From Clostridiales bacterium (lineage in GTDB: Bacteria > Bacillota > Clostridia > Lachnospirales > Lachnospiraceae): a stretch of DNA of 33,064 bases. The position numbers and the translations under genes were made by a program. Positions 25,932-33,063 of this stretch are shown here, piece by piece (the first letter of the stretch is position 1; each line of letters starts with the position of its first letter). Below the pieces are notes generated by a model. It saw nothing but the letters and a program-made list of their open reading frames with translations. It was not told the DNA's origin and did no database searches. The DNA is taken from contig JAGZJZ010000067.1 of the NCBI GenBank assembly GCA_018365455.1, positions 1 through 33,064 on the forward strand, written 5' to 3'.

Positions 25932-26243
25932 ATGGTAAAAGGATTTAAAATGAAGTTGTATGAAGGAAAGGAAGAAGAGTACGAGATTCGCCACAATCAG
26001 CTTTGGCCGGAAATGAAGGATATGATCCACCAGTACGGCGGCAAGAATTATACCATTTTCCTTGACAAAGAGACCCTGACTTTATTTGGTTATATTGAAA
26101 TTGAGGATGAAGAATTGTGGGCAAAAGGAGCAGATACGGCAATTAACCGCAAATGGTGGGACTTCATGGCGGATATTATGGAGACAAACCCGGATAACAG
26201 CCCGGTAGCTATTGATTTGCAGACGGTGTTTCATTTAGATTAA
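25932..26243 (+). CDS. rhaM: L-rhamnose mutarotase
   Basis: A 103-residue cytoplasmic enzyme interconverting alpha- and beta-L-rhamnopyranose so that the isomerase receives its preferred anomer. Its length equals the usual ~104 of the family (E. coli RhaM/YiiL). Conserved stretches seen are RHNQLWPEM with likely catalytic His21, NYTIFLDKE, NRKWWDFMADIM and NPDNSPVAIDLQTVFHL, all diagnostic. AGGAGG (25918-25923) lies 8 nt before the ATG. The gene stands alone between terminators with its own promoter, downstream of the first ABC transporter. That neighbourhood is the main evidence that the transporters and secreted GH78 enzymes serve rhamnose catabolism. The next steps (rhaA, rhaB, rhaD) are not in this window. 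Confidence 0.96.
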   Translation: MVKGFKMKLYEGKEEEYEIRHNQLWPEMKDMIHQYGGKNYTIFLDKETLTLFGYIEIEDEELWAKGADTAINRKWWDFMADIMETNPDNSPVAIDLQTVFHLD

Positions 26244-26299
26244 ATAATAAGTTGTGTTGAGTAAAGACCCTTTGCGGATGTAGACCGTGCAGGTTAAGT

Positions 26300-26361
26300 G
26301 AAGGAGGCGGATTATGACAGGTGTTAAGACTTTCTAACGCCTGTTATAATCTGCCTCCTTC
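26300..26361. terminator. Long inverted repeat between the convergent transport operons
   Basis: A 27-nt left arm (26300-26326) and a 27-nt right arm (26335-26361) pair throughout, allowing a few G·T pairs, around an 8-nt loop. The ends are GAAGGAGGC / GCCTCCTTC. It lies between the convergent rhaM and second binding-protein genes and probably acts as a shared transcription barrier. Neither side has a proper T-tract, so factor-assisted termination, RNA processing or mRNA 3'-end protection are alternatives. Confidence 0.55.
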
Positions 26362-26396
26362 TATTTCCATAATAACATTTGCTGATATTTTTTAAA

Positions 26397-27608
26397 TTAT
26401 AATTTAGAAATCCATTCAGACATATTTCCTTTGTAGAAAATGTAAGGCTGCCCTGCTAGCACCGCTGTTCCGTCACCGCTCTGGTATGCTTCGTACTTTT
26501 CTTCCGGATAATCACGGAATGCTTTCATAGTGAAGGAAGAGCCCACTTTTCCATCAAAGGATTTGTCCAGGGTAGCTAAAGTAGAAGCTGCAGCTACAGC
26601 GCCCAGATGAATAACATCCCAGAGCATCATGTAGGGGCAAACGTATGCAAAGGCATCTTCGTCTGCTTTTGTTGGCATAAAGGACTGCATCTCGGATGGA
26701 AGACCAAGACCGGTTAACTTGATTTCACTGTTGGCTGATTTTAATGATTGCCCTGCTGCTGCGATACCTACGGTTGTCGGGGAAATAATGCAGTCTACTT
26801 TATTTTCTGCAATAAATGCCTGTGCCTGTGTTGTGGATTCGGTCAGGTCATCATTTCCGTATTTCTTGTCTAAGTCCGGGCTTACTTTACCGCCATATAC
26901 AGGATCTGCCAATTCTGTTTCCATAGCTGCGATCCAGCTGTTCTGTACCGGGGTGTCAATCGATGCGGAGAGAACGCCAAGTTTAATTTCGTCTCCGGAG
27001 TAGTCACCAAGCGCTTTTGTTACCGCAGCTTTCATATCACCGTCTTCCGGGTAATCCACGCCAAGTGTAATTAATACGCCTGCCTGAACCAGGTTAGAAC
27101 CGATATCCTGGACTTCAGCCTGGTTAATATGTGTTACCCGGTATTCCGGATTTGCTTCAGAATCAATTGATGTGATGGGAATTCCGGCTTCTTTTGCCTT
27201 TTTAAATACTTCATCGTAACCGGTATCACCATTTGTCGAGATAGTAATAGAAGCAACTTTTTGCGTAATCAGTTCATCCAGCAGTTGAACCTGAGCGGCT
27301 ACCGTTGTTTCAGCCGGACTCTTATAAACGGCCTTCTGTCCCGCACCTTTCATGTATTCGTCAAAACCTTTAAACATCAGATCACCAAAAGAGTTACCGG
27401 TGCTTTTGAACATAAATACGTGAGAGCCTTCCAGAGAATCTGAGGAGCCGCCGGAAGTATTTCCGTCTGCTTTGACAGCCTGTGTCTCGGCTGTGCCGCC
27501 CCCTTCCGAACCGGTAGTTGTTGGTTTTGTGGAACTGCATCCTGCCAATGAACCAAATACCATTGATACGCAAAGTCCAAGTGCTAAAAATCTTCTTACC
27601 TTTTTCAT
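26397..27608 (-). CDS. Second rhamnose-type sugar-binding lipoprotein (RhaS/LsrB family)
   Basis: A 403-residue solute-binding lipoprotein with lipobox LAGC (Cys24), a Gly/Ser/Thr-rich linker to ~60, then a Peripla_BP_4 domain. It is paralogous to the protein at 24525-25703; both carry LTGLGLPSEM and a CPYM-LW segment. It has an insertion around residues 180-200 (VDYPEDGDMKAAVTKALGDY) that the other lacks. The ATG at 27608 is used because GGAGG lies 8 nt before it; an in-frame TTG five codons upstream overlaps that ribosome site. It is last in the minus-strand ATPase-permease-permease-binding-protein set, separated from the permease by 157 bp containing repeat copy 2. The ligand is probably rhamnose or a related deoxysugar or rhamnoside. 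Confidence 0.9.
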   Translation of the reverse strand: MKKVRRFLALGLCVSMVFGSLAGCSSTKPTTTGSEGGGTAETQAVKADGNTSGGSSDSLEGSHVFMFKSTGNSFGDLMFKGFDEYMKGAGQKAVYKSPAETTVAAQVQLLDELITQKVASITISTNGDTGYDEVFKKAKEAGIPITSIDSEANPEYRVTHINQAEVQDIGSNLVQAGVLITLGVDYPEDGDMKAAVTKALGDYSGDEIKLGVLSASIDTPVQNSWIAAMETELADPVYGGKVSPDLDKKYGNDDLTESTTQAQAFIAENKVDCIISPTTVGIAAAGQSLKSANSEIKLTGLGLPSEMQSFMPTKADEDAFAYVCPYMMLWDVIHLGAVAAASTLATLDKSFDGKVGSSFTMKAFRDYPEEKYEAYQSGDGTAVLAGQPYIFYKGNMSEWISKL

Positions 27609-27635
27609 GTTGTTATCCTCCAATTTTTTTTATTT

Positions 27636-27692
27636 CCGCGAGCAACGAGCCATACGAACACGCTGGCGCGTCCATTTGGCGACTGCCGCGAG
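27636..27692 (-). repeat. Dispersed structured repeat, copy 2 (5' of second binding protein)
   Basis: Read on the minus strand, the left flank GCGGCAGTCGCCAAA (27689-27675) is followed by a 20-nt hairpin (27674-27655; nine pairs including G·T around a CA loop) and the right flank TATGGCTCGT (27654-27645). The unit is bracketed by CTCGCGG at both ends (27692-27686 and 27642-27636). It sits just upstream of the GGAGG of the binding-protein gene, the same placement as copies 1 and 3. Confidence 0.75.
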
Positions 27693-27765
27693 GGTCAAAT
27701 GCCCTATTTATATAAGCAATACCAGGACAGACTGTCTCGTTATTGTTTATAACACACTAATATCC

Positions 27766-29028
27766 TTAAATGTTAAAACGCTGTTTTGCTTTTTTGGAAT
27801 CTTCTTTTAGTTCTGATCTAAGGGATGCCGATGTTTCTTTGCACTTTGCCTGAACTGCCCCGATTTTTTCTTCATACTTATTTATTTTTGCTGCCCTTTC
27901 TGTTTCACTGAGCTTTTCGTCTTTTTTTATCTGGGCAATCAAGATTTTCATGGTCTTTACTTCTTCCTGTGCTTTTAAGTTTACCGCTTCAATATTTTTA
28001 TTATTGGAATAGAGTACCATCAGTTTCACATTTTCAATCAGCTGTTTGTTTACATTAGGTATGAGAACGGCGATGATCAGGATAAAACCGGTCAATATTT
28101 TACGGGAGTTGGCATCCACACCCATTAAGCCCAGGGTATAAATGAGAAAAGCCATGATCAGGGTACCGATTACAGGTCCGTATACTTTACCTTTCCCGCC
28201 GTTTGTGGAGACACCGCCAAGCACACAGATCGCAATGGCATCCAGTTCATATCCGGTTCCCATAGTGGAACTTACACCGCCGCCCATGCGGCCTACAAAG
28301 AAGATGGAGGCAATGCCAGCCATCATCCCCATTAATACAAAAACCACCATTTTGGTATGTTCCACACTGATGCCGGAATAGGTGGCTACCGTGGCATTAT
28401 TTCCGATAATATATAACTTCCGCCCAAAGGACGAGCGGTGGAGAACCAGGATAAACAGGAAAGCCATCAGTAAAAACAATAAGAGTGCAACTGGAATTCC
28501 TGCAATATTCAGCCAGGCAATGTCCGTATAAAATTTGGGGAAATGCTTTAGAACATTTACATCCAGTATAATTTTTACAATTCCCCGAAACAGCATGGAA
28601 GTGGATATGGTTACAATTACTGCAGGCATTTTTATGTAAGCGATGAGAAATCCGTTAAATGCACCGCAAGCGCCTCCGGCTGCAATTCCAAACAATACAC
28701 ATAAAATCATGGGGATACCGGCATCCATGCTCAGTCCGGTAACCATAGAGGCAACAATCATAGTTGCTGCAACCGATACATCGATATCACCGAGCATAAG
28801 CACAAAGATCATGCCCAATACAAGGGGAGACAGATCCATACCGGATTGTATAATAGACTGAATGGTGCCGGCGGAAAAGTAGAGTCCCGGTCTGGTTGCC
28901 ATAAGTACCAGGTTGATTGCAAGTAAGATATAGACCAGTATCATTTCCCATTTAACTAAAAACCTGGTTAGTTTAAATTTTTCCTTTACTGCCAGATCCC
29001 TGGCAGGTGTCTTCATTTCTCCGTTCAT
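27766..29028 (-). CDS. Sugar ABC transporter permease with C-terminal coiled-coil extension
   Basis: A 420-residue RhaQ/LsrD-like permease. Core helices and loops (MLGDIDVSVAATMIVASM, FGRKLYIIGNNATVATYSGI, CVLGGVSTNGGKGKVYGP) occupy ~20-330 and match the paralogue at 23415-24428. The core ends at IPNVNKQ and is followed by ~90 extra residues, highly charged and heptad-like (EEVKTMKILIAQIKKDEKL and further), predicted as a cytoplasmic coiled coil. Paralogues in the window stop 10-15 residues after this point. The start overlaps the preceding permease stop by one base (TAATG). The tail may mediate partner binding or be a fused small coiled-coil module; this is unknown. Confidence 0.92.
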   Translation of the reverse strand: MNGEMKTPARDLAVKEKFKLTRFLVKWEMILVYILLAINLVLMATRPGLYFSAGTIQSIIQSGMDLSPLVLGMIFVLMLGDIDVSVAATMIVASMVTGLSMDAGIPMILCVLFGIAAGGACGAFNGFLIAYIKMPAVIVTISTSMLFRGIVKIILDVNVLKHFPKFYTDIAWLNIAGIPVALLLFLLMAFLFILVLHRSSFGRKLYIIGNNATVATYSGISVEHTKMVVFVLMGMMAGIASIFFVGRMGGGVSSTMGTGYELDAIAICVLGGVSTNGGKGKVYGPVIGTLIMAFLIYTLGLMGVDANSRKILTGFILIIAVLIPNVNKQLIENVKLMVLYSNNKNIEAVNLKAQEEVKTMKILIAQIKKDEKLSETERAAKINKYEEKIGAVQAKCKETSASLRSELKEDSKKAKQRFNI

Positions 29029-30032
29029 TAGATTAAAGCACCCCTTTCCTTTAAGATTCGTTTTTCAGAGGAGCGCAGTGTAAATAAATTAATTGCTACC
29101 GCAATAATTATAATTGCACCCTGGATGGCATCTTGCCACACACTGAGTCCTGGGAGTAAACTGATAAAATAAGTAATGACGCTCATCATTAAAAAGCCTA
29201 TTATTACGCCATCTATCTTACCCCGTCCACCGGTAATGCTGACTCCCCCAAGGATACAGATAGCGATTGCCTGCATTTCATAACCTTCGCCCATACCATA
29301 ATAACAAATGGAATAATTTGCGGTATAAAGCATCCCGGAAAGTCCTGCAAGTGCGCCGCAGATTGTAAATGCCATAAAGGTAACACGTGCTTCCTTAATA
29401 CCGGCTACTTTGGCGGATTCCCGGTTTGTTCCAATGGCATAAATGCGTCTGCCGTAAGAAGAATAGCCAAGAAAAATACCGGCAAGTACAAAGATCACAA
29501 GTACAAACCATAAAATATTGTAAATGCCCAGAAACTGCCCGGATGCAAATGTCACATAATTTTCTGTGAATTGGTGAGGGAACCACCAGTTTCCTCCGCT
29601 GCATAAAAATGCCAGACCCCGGAAAATATACATTGTTCCAAGAGTTGCGATCATAGGAACCATTTTCAGGTAACCTACAATAAAACCATTAAAAGCGCCG
29701 CACAGTACACCCACTGCAATACCCAGTATCACCCATACGAAACCCGGTATATTCTGGTGGCTGTTCATTAGAGAGGAACAGATTACCCCTGCCAGGCTCA
29801 AGGTAGATGCCACAGATAAATCGATACCTCCTGTGATAATGACCATCATCATGCCTACTGCAAGCAGCGCATATACGGCATTGTTGCGAAGCATATTCAT
29901 AATTGAAGTTAAGGAGTACATGGAAGGCGTGATAAATGCAGCTACGATCAAAAGAACTGCAAAGCCAACTAAAAGCCCAAAGTTCCGGTTGCCTGTAATT
30001 TTTTCTGAAAATCTATTTCTATCCGACTTCAT
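29028..30032 (-). CDS. Sugar ABC transporter permease (RhaP/RbsC-like), second system
   Basis: A 334-residue polytopic membrane protein of the BPD_transp_2 family with MVIITGGIDLSVASTLSLAG, YGRRIYAIGTNRESAKVAGI and CILGGVSITGGRGKIDGV landmarks. It is paralogous to the permease at 22411-23412. It starts 3 nt after the ATPase stop with GGGGGAG as ribosome site and overlaps the next permease by 1 bp, so translation is coupled across the operon. It forms a heterodimeric channel with the following gene. Confidence 0.93.
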   Translation of the reverse strand: MKSDRNRFSEKITGNRNFGLLVGFAVLLIVAAFITPSMYSLTSIMNMLRNNAVYALLAVGMMMVIITGGIDLSVASTLSLAGVICSSLMNSHQNIPGFVWVILGIAVGVLCGAFNGFIVGYLKMVPMIATLGTMYIFRGLAFLCSGGNWWFPHQFTENYVTFASGQFLGIYNILWFVLVIFVLAGIFLGYSSYGRRIYAIGTNRESAKVAGIKEARVTFMAFTICGALAGLSGMLYTANYSICYYGMGEGYEMQAIAICILGGVSITGGRGKIDGVIIGFLMMSVITYFISLLPGLSVWQDAIQGAIIIIAVAINLFTLRSSEKRILKERGALI

Positions 30033-30035
30033 TTC

Positions 30036-31541
30036 TTACTCCCCCTTTTCGTCTTTGTGTTTTAAAGAAGCTTCTAAAATCATTTCCTGAGTGGTTTTGC
30101 CGGACTCAAATTGCCCGGTGACACGTCCCGATTTCATGACAACGATTCGGTCAGCCATGCCCAGTACTTCCGGCATTTCTGAGGAAACCATAATGATGGC
30201 GTACCCATTTGATGCCAGCTCGTTCATAATTTCATAAATAGAATACTTGGCGCCAACATCAATTCCTTTCGTAGGCTCATCCAGGATTAAAACCTTTAGA
30301 TCACAGCTCAGTAACTTAGCAAAAACTACTTTTTGCTGGTTTCCGCCGGATAGAGATGAGGGAGGTGCACTGATATCTTTTGCTTTCAGCTGTATTTTTT
30401 GGCAAAGAGCAATTGCATTTTTCATTTCTTCATCTTCCTGAAGGAAAAGTCCCTTTGTAAATCTGCTTATGACGGCAGAGGATACATTTTGGTAAATGGG
30501 AAGTTCGTTGACCAGCCCCTGTATCTGCCGGTCTTCCGGAAGAAGTCCGATCCCATACTGCAAAGCATCAATGGGAGTTTTGATTTTAACCTCTTTTCCC
30601 TCCAGTTTTATGGTACCGGAGTCCGGTTTCATAATTCCGAAAATGTTCTGGCAGACTTCGGTGCGTCCTGCACCAACAAGACCCGTCAGTGCCAGTATCT
30701 CTCCTTTTTTCACCTGAAAAGATACATTTTTGAAGTAACCCTCTTTTGAGATATCTTCTACTTCCAGAACTACGTCTCCAATTTTTGAAGTTTTTGTAGG
30801 ATACATCTGGCTTAATTCCCGCCCCACCATTTCAGCAATCAGTTTCTGATTGGAGATCTTGTCCACATCCCAGCTGCCTATGTACCTGGAGTCCCGGAAG
30901 ACCGTAACCCTGCTTGCCAGCCGGTACATATCTTCAAACTTATGTGTAATAAAGATAATTGAGACACCTTCATCTCTCAGGCGTTCTGCAATCTGGTACA
31001 ATTGTTCACACTCTGTTCTGGTTAACGATGCAGTGGGTTCATCCATAATCAGTATGCGTGCATCTCTGGACAGTGCTTTTGCTATTTCTACCAGCTGCTG
31101 TCTGGCTACACTGAGAGCGCCCATGGGTTTACTTACATCAATTTCATTGCTGAGGGGCTGTATCAGTTCTTTTGCCCGCTGGGTCATCAGCTTCCAGTTA
31201 TACAGACCAACTTTATTTTTAATCTCCTGCCCCATAAAAATATTTTCTGTAACGGATAAATCAGGAAATGCAGTGACATGCTGGTAAATAGCAGCAATCC
31301 CAAGTTTGGCTGAATCTGCTGTGGATCTTAAGGTGATTTTTTCACCCTCCAGTAACATAATGCCGCTGTCCGGTTGATGTACGCCTGTTATAACTTTAAT
31401 AAATGTAGATTTGCCGGCGCCATTCTCGCCCATAAGAGCATGTATCTCACCTCTCTTAAGTTGAAAGTGAACACCATTTAATGCTGTTACTCCGCCGAAG
31501 GTTTTTACAACGTCTTTCAACTCTAAGATAAAATCATTCAT
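30036..31541 (-). CDS. Rhamnose-type sugar ABC transporter ATPase, second system
   Basis: A 501-residue tandem ABC ATPase. Domain 1 has GENGAGKST, LSVARQQLVEIAKALS and ILIMDEPTASL. Domain 2 has GLVGAGRTE, LSGGNQQKVVFAKLL and VLILDEPTKGIDVG. It is very similar along its whole length to the ATPase at 20887-22389, so the two operons are paralogous. Two adjacent in-frame ATGs exist (31544 and 31541). The second is preferred because AAAGGGG (31555-31549) is 7 nt upstream of it and the family N-terminus (NDFILELKDVVKTFGG) begins there. Upstream in-frame codons back to 31652 have no ribosome site. It is first gene of the minus-strand operon, divergent from the AraC regulator and preceded by 21-bp-spaced repeats. 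Confidence 0.9.
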   Translation of the reverse strand: MNDFILELKDVVKTFGGVTALNGVHFQLKRGEIHALMGENGAGKSTFIKVITGVHQPDSGIMLLEGEKITLRSTADSAKLGIAAIYQHVTAFPDLSVTENIFMGQEIKNKVGLYNWKLMTQRAKELIQPLSNEIDVSKPMGALSVARQQLVEIAKALSRDARILIMDEPTASLTRTECEQLYQIAERLRDEGVSIIFITHKFEDMYRLASRVTVFRDSRYIGSWDVDKISNQKLIAEMVGRELSQMYPTKTSKIGDVVLEVEDISKEGYFKNVSFQVKKGEILALTGLVGAGRTEVCQNIFGIMKPDSGTIKLEGKEVKIKTPIDALQYGIGLLPEDRQIQGLVNELPIYQNVSSAVISRFTKGLFLQEDEEMKNAIALCQKIQLKAKDISAPPSSLSGGNQQKVVFAKLLSCDLKVLILDEPTKGIDVGAKYSIYEIMNELASNGYAIIMVSSEMPEVLGMADRIVVMKSGRVTGQFESGKTTQEMILEASLKHKDEKGE

Positions 31542-31597
31542 CATTATTCCCCTTTCCCTTATTAAATTTTTGTGGTACTGTGTGTTGTGATAAGCAT

Positions 31598-31625
31598 ATA
31601 CTACCCCGTTTTTTCTCTTTTTCAA
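31598..31625 (-). promoter_or_regulatory. Putative promoter of the second ABC operon
   Basis: On the minus strand TTGAAA (31625-31620), a 16-bp spacer, then TAGTAT (31603-31598), about 57 bp before the ATPase start. The -35 abuts the proximal direct repeat (31625-31637), the arrangement expected for activation by an AraC-type protein touching RNA polymerase. Confidence 0.45.
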
Positions 31626-31658
31626 TATCAAAAATTGTTTTTCTGATATCAAAAATTG
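31625..31658. promoter_or_regulatory. 21-bp-spaced direct repeats, likely AraC-type operator
   Basis: The 13-bp sequence ATATCAAAAATTG occurs at 31625-31637 and again, identical, at 31646-31658. The 21-bp period puts both on the same face of the helix about two turns apart. AraC-family proteins use this geometry with their two HTH motifs per monomer. It lies between the AraC-type regulator gene and the second ABC operon. Binding by that regulator is inference. Confidence 0.6.
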
Positions 31659-31683
31659 CTATTTTGGGCTATCTTACTATTAT

Positions 31684-31712
31684 TTTAGAAAAATGGGTGG
31701 ATTTATTATATA
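31684..31712 (+). promoter_or_regulatory. Putative promoter of the AraC-type regulator
   Basis: TTTAGA (31684-31689), a 17-bp spacer and TATATA (31707-31712) form a modest sigma-A-like match, about 70 bp before the preferred start at 31783. Confidence 0.4.
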
Positions 31713-31782
31713 GTTTTTAAATGAATATTAAGACATGACAAAAAAAGTTAACAATACAGTTTTTATATGGAGGGACTTCATT

Positions 31783-32637
31783 GTGATATTACCTAAAAGA
31801 AATTTACCGGAACAATACTCAAAAAGAACAAATCAAATTTCCCACCAGACGGAAAGCCTCCCATTCTATATAAAAGAATGTGGTTTCTGCAATGAAAAAA
31901 AGTTTGTTCTTGGAAATGCAAATAACTATTATGATTATATTTTACTATACTCCGTTTCCGGAGTTGTCCGATTTACCAAAAACCAAAGTACCCAGTACAT
32001 TTACCAGGATAATGTAGTAATCTCTTCCTGCAATACGCCGCTGACATTCACCCGTGCAAGTAACAATTGGGAATATTTCTATATGATAATCCGGGGTACA
32101 CATGCAAAATTATATTACAATCTGGTAAGAAATAAGTCCAGTATTATTCCCACCGACAGACTGAGCAGTATCCTGGATCTGTTTTTAGAAATGCATCAGA
32201 TAACCTTTAAAAAAGAAGTTTTAGACGATATGCAGGCAAGCTTAATTATACATAATATTTTTTTTGAACTATATAAGATATCCAACAGCATTTTAGAAAC
32301 TAAAAAAATAACTCCGGTGCAGGAGACCGTAGTCAACCTCTCACTGAAGTACATAGCAAATAACTATAAAAATGATCTGGATGTAGATACGATCTGTAAC
32401 GAGGTAAGCTTTTCAAAATATTACTTTTGCAAGCTGTTTAAAGATCATATGGGAATGACCATACATCAGTACGTAAACGAGTACCGCGTGAATAAATCAA
32501 AAGAACTGCTGACCTATTCGAAACTCTCCATAAATGCAATCGCAAAGTCTGTGGGATTTAAAAGTACGCTGACATACAGCAGATGTTTTGAGCGGTTCAC
32601 GCATATGACGCCAAGTGAGTATCGGAAAAATTTTTGA
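31783..32637 (+). CDS. AraC-family transcriptional regulator (cupin sensor + double HTH)
   Basis: A one-component regulator of 284 residues. The N-terminal AraC-binding cupin-like domain (~20-150; YDYILLYSVSGVVRF, then NWEYFYMIIRG) probably binds a sugar. The C-terminal double HTH (~179-284) includes DLDVDTICNEVSFSKYYFCK and SINAIAKSVGFKSTLTYSRC, ending MTPSEYRKNF, the usual AraC signature. The GTG at 31783 is preferred because GGAGGG (31769-31774) precedes it by 8 nt; the in-frame ATG at 31735 has no ribosome site. It is divergent from the second ABC operon with 21-bp-spaced repeats between, so it most likely activates that operon in response to the imported sugar. RhaR/RhaS-like function is plausible but not proven. 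Confidence 0.9.
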   Translation: MILPKRNLPEQYSKRTNQISHQTESLPFYIKECGFCNEKKFVLGNANNYYDYILLYSVSGVVRFTKNQSTQYIYQDNVVISSCNTPLTFTRASNNWEYFYMIIRGTHAKLYYNLVRNKSSIIPTDRLSSILDLFLEMHQITFKKEVLDDMQASLIIHNIFFELYKISNSILETKKITPVQETVVNLSLKYIANNYKNDLDVDTICNEVSFSKYYFCKLFKDHMGMTIHQYVNEYRVNKSKELLTYSKLSINAIAKSVGFKSTLTYSRCFERFTHMTPSEYRKNF

Positions 32638-32740
32638 TGGTAGAATAATGAGGAATGATGTTGGTGTTTTTTTGTGTTACATACAAAATGATACATATAT
32701 TTTAAACTGTAAAATTAATAAAAAATAGTTTATCTGGATA

Positions 32741-32769
32741 TTGTCAATATGTGGTCAGTGTGATATACT
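32741..32769 (+). promoter_or_regulatory. Near-consensus promoter of the small toxin gene
   Basis: TTGTCA (32741-32746), a 17-bp spacer and TATACT (32764-32769) form one of the best sigma-A matches in the window. Transcription would start near 32776, giving a ~60-nt leader before the toxin ATG. Confidence 0.75.
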
Positions 32770-32774
32770 TTTTT

Positions 32775-32811
32775 TATAAGAGCAATCGTGTTACGGGGTG
32801 ATGTTGACCTT
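32775..32811 (+). repeat. 5'-leader repeat matched by the antisense RNA start (32994-33029, minus)
   Basis: The + strand segment starts TATAAGAGCAATCG and ends GTTGACCTT. The minus strand from 33029 to 32994 starts TATAAAGAGCAACCG and ends GTTGACCTT. The two segments are nearly the same length (37 and 36 nt) and each lies just downstream of its own promoter, so the two convergent RNAs begin with nearly the same sequence. Confidence 0.7.
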
Positions 32812-32839
32812 CATTTTACATAGAATGGAGGTGATGTCT

Positions 32840-32926
32840 ATGAAACATTTCGATTTTAAGGATTTGATGTCTTTTGGAATGTTTTTAATAGGATTACTGA
32901 CGTTCATTTATTTGATCTGTCACTAA
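32840..32926 (+). CDS. Small hydrophobic holin-like toxin peptide (type I TA candidate)
   Basis: A 28-codon ORF encoding a short polar N-terminus (MKHFDFK) followed by one hydrophobic helix (DLMSFGMFLIGLLTFIYLI) ending CH. The SFGMFLIGLLT core resembles the putative holin-like toxin family (Hol_Tox) of Firmicutes, which is related in organisation to TxpA/RatA and Fst loci. The ribosome site GGAGGTGA (32827-32834) is near perfect, with GGAGG 8 nt from the ATG. An in-frame ATG at 32834 is too close to it. The gene has its own strong promoter, a bidirectional terminator immediately after the stop and an antisense promoter facing it. It probably acts in the membrane when the antisense RNA is lost. 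Family assignment is by motif; toxicity is untested. Confidence 0.8.
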   Translation: MKHFDFKDLMSFGMFLIGLLTFIYLICH

Positions 32927-32931
32927 TGGGC

Positions 32932-32983
32932 ATAGAAAAACCACCCTGAAACTTTTGACCAAGATGATGGGTGGTTTTTCTAT
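32932..32983. terminator. Bidirectional terminator of the toxin mRNA and antisense RNA
   Basis: Perfect 15-bp inverted arms, ATAGAAAAACCACCC (32932-32946) and GGGTGGTTTTTCTAT (32969-32983), surround a 22-nt loop. The GC core is followed by TTTTT on both strands, so it can end transcripts from either side. The two RNAs would overlap over this hairpin. Confidence 0.9.
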
Positions 32984-33027
32984 CCAATTCAATAAGGTCA
33001 ACCCACCTTGTGGGCGGTTGCTCTTTA
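32934..33027 (-). ncRNA. Putative antisense RNA antitoxin of the small toxin locus
   Basis: A minus-strand promoter (33063-33035) would start an RNA near 33027 that ends at the shared terminator, about 95 nt long, with no ORF. It is complementary to the toxin mRNA 3' end over roughly 50 nt. Its terminator loop contains GGUCAA preceded by CUUG (a YUNR U-turn-like motif), complementary to UUGACC (32804-32809) in the toxin leader, a possible first contact. Ends are estimated from promoter and terminator positions only. Confidence 0.6.
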
Positions 33028-33034
33028 TATTTTT

Positions 33035-33063
33035 AATATATCATATAATGATTGGTATTACAA
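33035..33063 (-). promoter_or_regulatory. Promoter of the antisense RNA
   Basis: On the minus strand TTGTAA (33063-33058), an exact 17-bp spacer, then TATATT (33040-33035). It drives transcription toward the toxin gene, and the window ends one base beyond it. Confidence 0.65.

Noticed and set aside
26314..26337. Seven-codon frame (MTGVKTF) with a Shine-Dalgarno-like GGAGG inside the long hairpin
   Set aside because: The ribosome site and ATG are buried in a 27-bp stem, and the peptide resembles nothing known; coincidence is the simpler reading.
6343..27692. CRISPR interpretation of the repeated element
   Set aside because: The three copies are kilobases apart, on both strands, with no spacer array or cas gene.
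27726..27736. Palindrome GACAGACTGTC upstream of the second binding protein
   Set aside because: A single 5+5 bp site with no partner or matching copy at other promoters; too short to call an operator.
30850..31287. 145-codon + strand open frame opposite the second ABC ATPase
   Set aside because: It lies entirely inside the well-conserved ATPase on the other strand, with no ribosome site or family resemblance.
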